Positions 6,049-12,733 of a DNA stretch of 64,000 nt are shown piece after piece (the stretch's first letter is position 1; the number at the start of each line of letters is the position of its first letter). Origin of the DNA: Rhodocyclus tenuis (GTDB lineage: Bacteria > Pseudomonadota > Gammaproteobacteria > Burkholderiales > Rhodocyclaceae); the NCBI RefSeq assembly GCF_014197755.1, contig NZ_JACIGE010000002.1, forward strand, positions 62,001-126,000, written 5' to 3'. The notes below the pieces were generated by a model. The model saw only the letters and a program-made list of their open reading frames with translations, was not told the DNA's origin and searched no databases. The translations under genes and the position numbers were made by a program.

Positions 6049-8899
6049 CGTCGTCCCATATCGCCGGCAGGACGTGAATAACGCGCGGCCGGCCCTCGGT
6101 CGGAATGGCGATTTTCGTCTGCCACTCGCGACCCTTTTCCGTGCCCCTCGCGATGTAGCCGCGGGCGAGCAACAGCCGCCCCACCGCTGCCGCATCAAAG
6201 CCTTTGCAGACGCGCGTTCTGAACGGCTCGGCGAAGATGAAGAACTCCGAAGCATCGGCCTCGGGATTGTGGCGCCGATAGCCCGCCCGATCTGTAATGC
6301 GGGGCGCGTGCTTGTCGGTATCGTTGGCTGGCCTGTCCCAGTCGGTAAAGACGCCCTCACCATGCCGGCGCAGGAATTCCCGCACTTGCTGCAGCATGGC
6401 GCGCTCTTCCTGATTGCCTTCGCCGCCACGGCGCGACAGCCACGCCTCGAAGCATGTACGCGCCGCCTTCATGGCCTCACCGGCAGCCCAGCCCGTTATT
6501 CCCAGCTTCGTCGCCAGCTCACCGCCTGCGCCTACCAGGGCGAAGCGTCCGGCAACCCGGCGAGCTTGCCCGTGGGCGTCATCGCTCAAGCAATGCGCCT
6601 CAAAGAAGCGCTGCGCCTCGCGCACCACGTCGACAACGTCCTGCTGCATCTTGGCGAGCTTCCCCAGGTAGGCAACGAACGCGACGCCGTGATGCTGGCG
6701 CGCCGCCCGGTCAAGCGCCTTGGCGAATTCCCCTCCGCCCTTGTAGCCGTGCAAGTCCTCAAAAACCCCCATGCCGGCGCCAGCGTCGGCGGGAAGTTCG
6801 GCGAGGCGCAATTCTTGCCCCGCCCTCGGCGTCTTGCCGGCCTCGCCCATGTGCTCGGTCAAGCCGATTTCACCCGCCGACAGGAACAGCACGCGCCAGG
6901 TCGCCCGCTCCCGCGCGCCACCAGTACGCCCCGCCCGCGCCTTGCCGCTACCGTTGGCGAGCATGTAGGCCACTTCGCCGGCCGCGCGCGGATCGATCTG
7001 CGCCAGCTCATCAAGCAGCAGCGGCGCGTCGCAATGCTGCGACGCCAACCCTTCAAGCCCGTTATCGGTGGCGCGCCAGCGTTGCATGAACTCCGGCCCG
7101 CCGCACACACTGGCCGCCACGCGTAACGCTGTCGTCTTGCCGTCGCTCGAATTGCTGCGCAGGTGAAAGCCTCCGCTTTCCGATCCGGCGATGTAGAGCA
7201 ACGGCGCAGCAAATGCCATCGAAACCGCGAACACCAGGCGGGAATTCCCGCTGCACAGTGCCGCAACCTCGCGCTGCCAACTGGCCAGCGTGCCACGCTC
7301 AGCAAAGGTGCTTGCCCCGCCATCACTCTGGAAAATCCACGCGCCATCATTCGGGCCGAAAGCCTGCCCAGGAAGAACATAGCTCGCGCCTTCCGGCCCG
7401 TCCGGATGCCAGCCGGTGCGAGTCGTTACGCGCGCCCGCTTCTTCGTTTCGGCCGTCTGCAGGTACTCAATCAGGCGCGGCTTGCCACTCGGGGCGATCT
7501 TCAAACCGTGATCGAGCAGCAGGCCGGCAACCTCGGCGCCATCACCGCGAAACGCCTGCATCGGCACAATCACCTGATGAAGCTTGCGGTCGGGGTCGGT
7601 AAATTCAGTCAGCAGCCCCCAGCCAGAGTTTTGCGGATCGCGCACCAGCGCCGTTACGGCGAGGGGCGCGCATATCCAGCGCGGCGACTTGTCGGGTTCG
7701 AAGAAATAGACGCCCCGTTCCTGCAGCTCGAATCGGCGAGAAGGCTTTTCCGGCGCCGCGTCTGGCGAGCTGGCGCCCGCCGGTTCCCCCTTCCCGGACA
7801 GTGCAGACGTCTGCACCGTAACCGCCTGCAGGGCGTCCGGGTTCGTCAGCAGCAGTGCCAGGTGCGTCGCCTGCCAACCACGCGCGGCCAAGTCTGCAGC
7901 ATCGTCCCCGGCGCCCAGCTCGCCGCCGGCGGTCAAGGTCGCCACACCTTCGGCTTCGCCCGGCTGCTGCGCGAGCAACGCCAGGTTGAAGCGCTTCACC
8001 GGCCCGGCGCCCACCGCTGCCAGTGCCGCAACCAGATCGGCGGCGGCCTTCTCGCCGGCCTCGTCGTTGTCCGGCCATAGCCAAACCTCGATCCCGGCCA
8101 GCGGCGTGAAATCCGCCTTGCTCACGGCCTGCGCGCCGCCCTGCCAGGTCAGGACAGGATGTGCCGGCAGCAGCAGCGCCGCCGCATCGCGGGCCTTCTC
8201 GCCTTCCACCAGCACGGCGGGCGCGGCCTTCCCCGCCAGATCGGGCAGGCCCAGCAGCACGCGCGGCGCTGGCGGCGCCTTGAACTGCCAGAACAGCCGG
8301 CCATCGGGACGGCGCCACAGTGTCAGCGGGGCGAACTGCTTACGCTCGCCGGCCGGCTCGAATCGGTCGTGATAGAAGCAGACCCGCCCGGCGGCGTCGG
8401 TATAGGCCCAGCGTGCCGCCGGCTTGCCGTGCCGCGCATGCGCTGCCGGTGGCGGCGGCGCATCGTCGGGCACGGGCGAGACGAAAACAGCGCTATCAGC
8501 CGCGGCGGGCGCTTGCCGGGGCGATGGCGCCGGGGCGGGCGCGGCTGCTCCCTTGCCGGCCTCGCGGTCGCTCGCTGCAGCGCGTTGCTGCGGCTCGGCT
8601 ATTGCGATGCCGAGAAAGGCCGCGAGCTGGCGGCCGGCTTCGCCCTGCTTCACGTCGCGCAGGTAGGCCGCGAGCGCCACCAGATCGCCGCCGCGGTCGC
8701 CGGTGGCGAAGTCTTGCCAGTGCCCGGTGTCGCGATTGATCGAGAACGAGCCGGGTTTTCCGTCGTTGCGCTTCGGGTTGCGCGGTAGATACTCGCGGCC
8801 CTGATTCTTGCCACCGGCGAGCCCCAGCCAGTCGGTGACGCTATCGAACTGCGCCAGGGCGGCGTCAGCGACGCGGGCTATCCATTGATCTGAGGCCAT
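6038..8899 (-). CDS. TOPRIM-DUF927 replication protein (primase/helicase-like)
   Basis: 953 residues, the largest gene of the element and probably its replication protein. The N-terminus has a primase-associated segment (HWQDFATGDRGGDLVALA, residues 60-77). A TOPRIM domain follows, with the acidic motifs VLVEGEKA (about 229-236) and WPDNDEAG (about 275-282). After a linker comes a DUF927 domain from about residue 395, ending in an ATPase core with the P-loop SSDGKTT (about 585) and Walker B LLLDEL (about 630). DUF927 proteins take the place of the P4 alpha protein in many elements. It starts 13 bp from the 69-residue upstream gene. The gene itself contains the 16-bp palindrome at 7801-7816. 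Confidence 0.9.
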   Translation of the reverse strand: MASDQWIARVADAALAQFDSVTDWLGLAGGKNQGREYLPRNPKRNDGKPGSFSINRDTGHWQDFATGDRGGDLVALAAYLRDVKQGEAGRQLAAFLGIAIAEPQQRAAASDREAGKGAAAPAPAPSPRQAPAAADSAVFVSPVPDDAPPPPAAHARHGKPAARWAYTDAAGRVCFYHDRFEPAGERKQFAPLTLWRRPDGRLFWQFKAPPAPRVLLGLPDLAGKAAPAVLVEGEKARDAAALLLPAHPVLTWQGGAQAVSKADFTPLAGIEVWLWPDNDEAGEKAAADLVAALAAVGAGPVKRFNLALLAQQPGEAEGVATLTAGGELGAGDDAADLAARGWQATHLALLLTNPDALQAVTVQTSALSGKGEPAGASSPDAAPEKPSRRFELQERGVYFFEPDKSPRWICAPLAVTALVRDPQNSGWGLLTEFTDPDRKLHQVIVPMQAFRGDGAEVAGLLLDHGLKIAPSGKPRLIEYLQTAETKKRARVTTRTGWHPDGPEGASYVLPGQAFGPNDGAWIFQSDGGASTFAERGTLASWQREVAALCSGNSRLVFAVSMAFAAPLLYIAGSESGGFHLRSNSSDGKTTALRVAASVCGGPEFMQRWRATDNGLEGLASQHCDAPLLLDELAQIDPRAAGEVAYMLANGSGKARAGRTGGARERATWRVLFLSAGEIGLTEHMGEAGKTPRAGQELRLAELPADAGAGMGVFEDLHGYKGGGEFAKALDRAARQHHGVAFVAYLGKLAKMQQDVVDVVREAQRFFEAHCLSDDAHGQARRVAGRFALVGAGGELATKLGITGWAAGEAMKAARTCFEAWLSRRGGEGNQEERAMLQQVREFLRRHGEGVFTDWDRPANDTDKHAPRITDRAGYRRHNPEADASEFFIFAEPFRTRVCKGFDAAAVGRLLLARGYIARGTEKGREWQTKIAIPTEGRPRVIHVLPAIWDDDDD
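7801..7816. repeat. 16-bp perfect palindrome GTGCAGACGTCTGCAC
   Basis: A perfect dyad inside the TOPRIM-DUF927 coding region. The same 16-mer with one mismatch is the core of the 36-bp inverted repeat at 12197-12232 of the same element. A binding site for an element-encoded protein is possible; chance cannot be excluded. Confidence 0.5.
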
Positions 8900-8911
8900 G
8901 CGTCACCGTTC

Positions 8912-9121
8912 CTAAACGTCGCGCCCGATCGAACTGACGGCATTGGCCACGGCAAACGCGCCGCGAAGCATCGCCAGTGCGAGGATCAAAGCAGGCAGCA
9001 CTGCCTTGCCATGTTTGCCGGCAGGCAAATTTGCGGCTTCGATGGCTTGCGCCACCGTCAGGCAGCTTTCTGCATCATTGGCGATCGAACGCCACGCGGG
9101 GGGAACACTGCCCTGCTTCAT
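8912..9121 (-). CDS. Small hypothetical protein of the element
   Basis: 69 residues, unrecognised. The C-terminal half (LPALILALAMLRGAFAVANAV) is hydrophobic enough to be one membrane segment; the N-terminus is polar. Its ATG overlaps the stop of the preceding gene by 4 bp (ATGA at 9118-9121), and it ends 13 bp before the TOPRIM-DUF927 gene. It therefore sits in a tight operon with AlpA and the replication gene. Its reality rests mainly on this coupling. Confidence 0.55.
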   Translation of the reverse strand: MKQGSVPPAWRSIANDAESCLTVAQAIEAANLPAGKHGKAVLPALILALAMLRGAFAVANAVSSIGRDV

Positions 9122-9417
9122 TCCAGCACCCCGTGCGCGTCAATGGCATCGTCGATCAGATCAAGGCGAACTGCCAAGGCGTTACCCGCAACGGCTATGG
9201 CTTCTGCGATCTGATCTAGGCCCACTAGCCGTTCGGTCAGATAGTAGAGTGCGCACGCTTGCACGTATCCAGCGAGCAACGCCGGCGCAGCCTTTGCATG
9301 TCCGGCGCCGAATTTCTCATCGATGCAACGCTGCCCTTCATCAACGAAGCCGTTGATTGCAATGGCCGCATGGGCTTCGATCTCTGACAGGTTGACGGAA
9401 GCTCTGGCCTCGCTCAT
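9118..9417 (-). CDS. Hypothetical protein of the element, AlpA operon
   Basis: 99 residues from the ATG at 9417, which overlaps the AlpA stop by 4 bp. The sequence is a mostly helical, acidic soluble protein (EIEAHAAIAINGFVDEGQRC; LTERLVGLDQIAEAIAV) with no recognised domain. A longer upstream open frame belongs to the AlpA gene in another frame. Placement between the regulator and the replication protein suggests a role in element replication or its control, but nothing in the sequence shows what it does. Confidence 0.6.
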   Translation of the reverse strand: MSEARASVNLSEIEAHAAIAINGFVDEGQRCIDEKFGAGHAKAAPALLAGYVQACALYYLTERLVGLDQIAEAIAVAGNALAVRLDLIDDAIDAHGVLE

Positions 9418-9617
9418 TCCGCACCGCCTTTCGGCTGGCTGGCCTCGGCGATGCGCTCCGCAATCCACGCATCGACAGCTTCAGCCGGCAGGGCGGATGC
9501 GCGTTCACCGAGTTTGACCAAGGGGCCGATGCGGCCTGCCTTGATTTCACGGTACACCTGAGAAGGGGATACGCCCATGCGGCCTGCGGCCGTAGGGATT
9601 CGTTCAAGACGTGGCAT
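9414..9617 (-). CDS. AlpA-family DNA-binding regulator
   Basis: 67 residues from the ATG at 9617, preceded by a GGAGCG ribosome site; the upstream in-frame ATG at 9665 is less likely. It is a MerR-like winged helix: RIPTAAGRMGVSPSQVYREI (helix-turn-helix), then IGPLVKLGERASALPAEAVDAWI. AlpA proteins act as excisionase activators or directionality factors in CP4/P4-type elements, and they usually sit just upstream of the replication genes, as here. It heads the operon AlpA-orf99-orf69-TOPRIM-orf141. Family is confident; which promoter it controls is unknown. Confidence 0.85.
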   Translation of the reverse strand: MPRLERIPTAAGRMGVSPSQVYREIKAGRIGPLVKLGERASALPAEAVDAWIAERIAEASQPKGGAE

Positions 9618-9730
9618 GTTGTTCGCTCCGTTGTATGCGCCGTTATGGCGCGACGAAACGAACAATATTTGCCGTCGCAGGACGGAAAAAGCAGAGGATC
9701 GGCCTTAAATGTATTTAAGCGCGTTTGGCG

Positions 9731-10408
9731 CTAATTCTTCTTTGAAGGGCGCCCCCGCTTGAACTGAAACCCCGCTTCCCTCGACCATTTCTTCAGCGTC
9801 TGCAAACTCGAATTCGACCAAGACGGATCGAAGTCTTTCAGTCCCTGCAACTCTTCGACAGTTCTCGCAGTTGCGCCCGCGTCTAGCGCCGCCTTTGCCC
9901 AGGTCATGAAAGCAGACTTTCGAAGCTGATCCGCGCGTTTCGATACCGCGTCTTTTGCCTGCTGACTCTGCGCAGCGCGCTGGGCTTCTACGCCCGAGCT
10001 TCGCCCGGCCTCCTCTGCCTTTGCCACCAAAGCCGCGCGATGATGCGGGTCGAAAACCTCATGAGCGGCGATGAGGGCTTTCAACAACAGCTCGCGGATA
10101 TCCGGCAATACTTCCGCGAGCCTGTACGGCTTTTCCGTCACCTCATAGAGAAGAACAGACAAGCGCCATAGGTCGTCATGCAGATAGGTCCGGCGAAAGA
10201 GACCGGGTTTTTCCTTTTCAAGAATCGCTTCGGATGCTTCCGCTTGGATTTTTATGCGTTCGTACAGATAGGACTTCTCACCGGTAAGCCGCTCGGCCGG
10301 ATCGCGAATCTTCGGATCAGTAGCCGCCAGCTCGCCCAGCTTGTCGCATAGGTCTTCGATCTCGAAGACGTCACCGAAAGCGGCGAAATCTTCCCATTTC
10401 ATAGTCAT
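9731..10408 (-). CDS. Hypothetical protein of the element with a C-terminal basic segment
   Basis: 225 residues, taking the ATG at 10408, which has AAGGGG about 8 bp upstream; the frame extends further upstream but overlaps the XRE-type gene. The N-terminal part is acidic and helical (FEIEDLCDKLGELAATDPKI). The middle is rich in Ala, Glu and Lys and looks coiled-coil-like. The end (SSLQTLKKWSREAGFQFKRGRPSKKN) resembles a short helix-turn-helix with an AT-hook-like RGRP. A DNA-binding role is plausible. I do not recognise a named family. Confidence 0.6.
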   Translation of the reverse strand: MTMKWEDFAAFGDVFEIEDLCDKLGELAATDPKIRDPAERLTGEKSYLYERIKIQAEASEAILEKEKPGLFRRTYLHDDLWRLSVLLYEVTEKPYRLAEVLPDIRELLLKALIAAHEVFDPHHRAALVAKAEEAGRSSGVEAQRAAQSQQAKDAVSKRADQLRKSAFMTWAKAALDAGATARTVEELQGLKDFDPSWSNSSLQTLKKWSREAGFQFKRGRPSKKN

Positions 10409-10508
10409 TACGCACCCCTTGTGCGCGTCCCCTTGGGTAATGGCGCCGCGCCAGCCGGGCAAGGGTTCCCGGTTTTCTCCCCGTCGAGATAGGCGCGGCG
10501 TTGCTCGA

Positions 10509-10853
10509 TCAGGCGGCGCAGTCTGGCGCCACCTTTTGTGAAACGGCTGCCAGGTCAAAGCTCAAGAGGGACTGAGCCACGGCAGCTGCGCGCGTCCCAG
10601 TTGGCAGCGGTCCCGCGTTTTCCTCTTCCGGCGTCGCTGGCGCCTTGGGCACGCCTTTCGCAAGCGGCCGGACGAAGCGCCGGTGAATATCATCAATCGC
10701 CATCAGTGCGCCAAGGTACTCGCCAACCCATGCGGGCGGGCCTTCCTGCGCCCAGTTGCTGCAGGCGTTTTTAGACATTTGCACCCGCCGCGCCAGGTCA
10801 GACTGCTTCCACCCCAGCGCCCGCAAGGCAGCGCGATACTCGTCTCCGGTCAT
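10509..10853 (-). CDS. XRE/Cro-type HTH regulator of the element
   Basis: 114 residues. Residues ~5-45 form a short helix-turn-helix (EYRAALRALGWKQSDLARRV, then MSKNACSNWAQEG), the pattern of a Cro/CI-type repressor domain. The rest is linker and an Ala-rich tail with no dimerisation domain I recognise. A GAAAGGAAGAG ribosome site lies just upstream. It faces a ~380-bp AT-richer gap containing two neat inverted repeats that could be its operators. Its likely job is control of the element's lysogeny-like state; the C4-like RNA upstream of the next gene would be a second layer. Confidence 0.72.
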   Translation of the reverse strand: MTGDEYRAALRALGWKQSDLARRVQMSKNACSNWAQEGPPAWVGEYLGALMAIDDIHRRFVRPLAKGVPKAPATPEEENAGPLPTGTRAAAVAQSLLSFDLAAVSQKVAPDCAA

Positions 10854-11231
10854 GGCTCTTCCTTTCTACTTTCCTCGCGCGCGCGAGGGATGGCGCGATC
10901 ATAGCTCATACAACCCAGTTTTACGAAAAGTGTTGTTTCGTCCCAATTGTGGGGAACGACAATTTTACATAACGCTAGTTATGCGCACCATTTTCCGAAG
11001 TGGGAAAACAGCACCAAAAACAGCCTGTTTTTGCCATGAAAGTGGGAAATCGCCATTTTTCGCCCTGTTTTGCCCCCTCTGCGCGCCGGCTTTTGGGCGA
11101 AATTTCACTAAAACGCGGCAATAACGGATTATCGAATGCCGATAATTCGCTAGCCCGCAGAGGACGGGCGGCGCCGTGCAGCCGGTGAACTGCCCTGTCG
11201 GTCAGTGCACTCGGCTGATCGCCGCTCATCG
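10854..11231. promoter_or_regulatory. AT-richer regulatory gap with two inverted repeats
   Basis: 378 bp without a gene and more AT-rich than its surroundings. Two clear dyads are visible: CATAAC-GCTA-GTTATG at 10968-10983 and ATTATCG-AATGC-CGATAAT at 11128-11146. They lie upstream of the XRE-type regulator (minus strand) and downstream of the 175-residue gene. They are candidate operators for that regulator. No convincing -35/-10 pair was identified. Confidence 0.5.
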
Positions 11232-11759
11232 CTAGCCCCTAGATTCCTCGAGTTGCTCTTTGCGAGTGCAGTACTCGAAGAAGGCTTCGGTGTCGAATCC
11301 TATGCCGCGGTTCGCATTGGCCAGCAGGGATTCATTGGTCGTGTCATCCAGGCTCGAACCGAGCGCTCGCGCAGCTGCACCAAGCCACCTTGAAAGCTCA
11401 GACATGCACCCGACCATCTGGCCGCGCAAGGATTCGTATTCAGGGCTGCCGTGTTTGATATCTCCGGAAGAAAGGCGCTCCATCCAGGCTAAAACCATCC
11501 AGCCGAGATACAGGCCGCAGCAGTCGTTGGCGTCCTCGCGGATATGCTTCAGATACATCCCGGCAATGGCTTCTCCGGTCGTTCTGCCGCCCATGTAGTC
11601 GCCTTTGGCGGGCACATTCCAGAACGAAAACGAATTGTCCTCGGTGTGCTCTTTGCCGACGAACGGCAGGCGATGCGCGGCTATTTTCAGCTTTGGGCGG
11701 AAAGCGAGAAGGTGAGGCTGTTTGCGGGTGCGGCGCGGCGCGCCTGGGGCTTGAGACAT
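11232..11759 (-). CDS. Hypothetical protein of the element, downstream of a structured leader RNA
   Basis: 175 residues from the ATG at 11759, which has a strong AAGGAG site 8 bp upstream; the longer open frame upstream runs through the leader RNA. After a basic N-terminus (APRRTRKQPHLLAFRPKLKI) comes a mostly helical region with IAGMYLKHIREDANDCCGLYLGWMV and SRWLGAAARALG. I do not recognise a family. It occupies the place where P4-type elements carry Icd-like, Ash or kil/eta genes beneath the CI/C4 antisense RNA. That makes it a candidate for a host-affecting or immunity-controlled protein, by position only. Confidence 0.62.
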   Translation of the reverse strand: MSQAPGAPRRTRKQPHLLAFRPKLKIAAHRLPFVGKEHTEDNSFSFWNVPAKGDYMGGRTTGEAIAGMYLKHIREDANDCCGLYLGWMVLAWMERLSSGDIKHGSPEYESLRGQMVGCMSELSRWLGAAARALGSSLDDTTNESLLANANRGIGFDTEAFFEYCTRKEQLEESRG

Positions 11760-11814
11760 GGCAATACTCCTTGGAGGCGGTCTTAATCTCCGCCTACCCG
11801 ACGCCAATCGGGGT

Positions 11815-11886
11815 GGGCGGAACCGTGCGGGTTGGCGTGCCAGTCCAAGGGCTGGTGAGGGTTTCCCCTCCCCGCACGGCCCGCCC
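11815..11886 (-). ncRNA. Structured leader RNA resembling phage C4/CI antisense RNA
   Basis: On the minus strand this segment can fold into a closed structure. The outer stem pairs 11815-11820 with 11881-11886, and 11823-11831 with 11871-11879. Inside are two small hairpins, one GAGGG-GAAA-CCCTC with a GNRA loop and one CCAG...CTGG. The motif GGGCGGGCCGTGCGGGGAG and the setting (untranslated leader, terminator nearby, small gene just downstream, AlpA and integrase in the same element) match my memory of the C4/CI RNAs of P1, P4 and CP4 elements. Those RNAs are cleaved from the leader and stop expression of the operon. The fold is seen; the identity is a recollection-based inference. Confidence 0.6.
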
Positions 11887-11910
11887 ATAGGGTAGCCATG
11901 CAGCGGACGT

Positions 11911-11933
11911 AAAAAAACCGCGCTGCGGCGGTT
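11911..11933 (-). terminator. Rho-independent terminator inside the leader
   Basis: Minus strand: AACCGC, 6-nt loop, GCGGTT, followed by a run of T (seven A on the plus strand, 11911-11917). It lies before the structured RNA in the direction of transcription, where P4-type immunity circuits place a regulated early terminator. No gene precedes it on that strand closer than the integrase. Confidence 0.65.
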
Positions 11934-12058
11934 GTCCGCCTTGGAATCTCAGGACGCCAATCCTGTGTCGGTCTTTTTCCCGACGTGCGAATCATGCGCC
12001 AGGATGAAGGCTCTCGTCAATAAGCGAGGCGCCGGCTCGCTCGCCATCGGCCGGTGAC

Positions 12059-12196
12059 AGGGCGCCCACCACGCACCAGGGCGAAGCGGTCACACCAGCG
12101 CCCAGCGGGTAGCCAGCTGGGTAGCCGGCAATCGCGACCGGCGGCACCAGCTGGCGCCCCTCGGCTGACGGCTCGAGTAGCAACAGCCGAAGACGG
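12059..12196. repeat. Diverged third copy of the 132-bp repeat
   Basis: Same orientation as the units at 5310-5573. It shares the blocks CCACCACGCACCAGGGCGAAG, GCCCAGCGGGTAGCCAGC and GGCTCGA-GCAACAGCCG, with scattered substitutions and small indels. It lies about 6.5 kb from the tandem pair, at the other side of the gene block. Confidence 0.75.
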
Positions 12197-12232
12197 GACA
12201 GGGACGGTGCAGACGTGTGCACTGTCCCTGTC
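12197..12232. repeat. 36-bp near-perfect inverted repeat
   Basis: GACAGGGAC-G-GTGCA-GACGTG-TGCAC-T-GTCCCTGTC: arms of 15 bp broken by a single G-T position. The centre is a one-mismatch copy of the perfect palindrome at 7801-7816. There is no T-run after it on either strand, so it looks more like a protein-binding or cruciform site than a terminator. Confidence 0.7.
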
Positions 12233-12484
12233 AGTACCAGCAAGGCGACGCGGCCACATGCCGCCACAAGCTATTTGTCTGAAAAGCAGCATGCTGAAAA
12301 GCCACAGCCACAAGGCGAGCGGATAGAAAACACCTCATTCCCGGCCACTCTCCGCGTAGATATCCGTTTTCCTCCCTTTTTCGCCTCGCGGATTGATGGC
12401 GCCGGCAGTCCTTTCGCGCGGCTGTCGGGACAGACATAAAAGCGCGGAAACGACAGGGCGGGCGCCTGCGGCCTTGCTTGCGCG

Positions 12485-12636
12485 CGCCGCTCTGCGCCTT
12501 CCTGATAACGAGTGTCCCAGCGTGTCCCAGCGCCGTCCCAGTGACAAATGGATACCCGAAAAGACCAAGCCCAGCAATGGCAAGGGTTTGCTAGAAGTGT
12601 CCCAGTTGTCCCAGTTGTCCCAGTCAAAAACGAGGG
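12485..12636 (-). repeat. Right arm of the ~150-bp inverted repeat with iterons
   Basis: Reverse complement of 5128-5280. The iterons read TGTCCCAG on the plus strand at 12513, 12523, 12598, 12607 and 12616, plus CGTCCCAG at 12534. Order and spacing mirror the left arm. The inter-block spacer differs over about 15 bp but keeps its length, and the 19-mer is intact at 12571-12589. Confidence 0.82.
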
Positions 12637-12733
12637 GGCGGGCTTTCTGCGGCTGCGATTGCGATACTTGAAAAACCGGGGTGTAGATGAGTGTCAACAG
12701 TCATGACATATAGAAGAACTTACCTTTTTCCCG

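Larger units (their letters stand above)
11934..12733. other. Non-coding right-hand repeat region of the element
   Basis: About 800 bp with no convincing gene, between the leader RNA and the integrase stop. It contains the diverged 132-bp unit (12059-12196), the 36-bp inverted repeat (12197-12232) and the right inverted arm with iterons (12485-12636). The stretch 12240-12480 shows nothing recognisable. Open frames here are artefacts of the repeats. Confidence 0.65.

Noticed and set aside
5828-7126. 432-codon plus-strand frame opposite the TOPRIM-DUF927 gene
   Set aside because: The minus strand encodes clear TOPRIM and P-loop motifs; the antisense frame shows none.
12197-12232. 36-bp inverted repeat as a rho-independent terminator
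   Set aside because: There is no T-run after the hairpin on either strand and no gene directly upstream.
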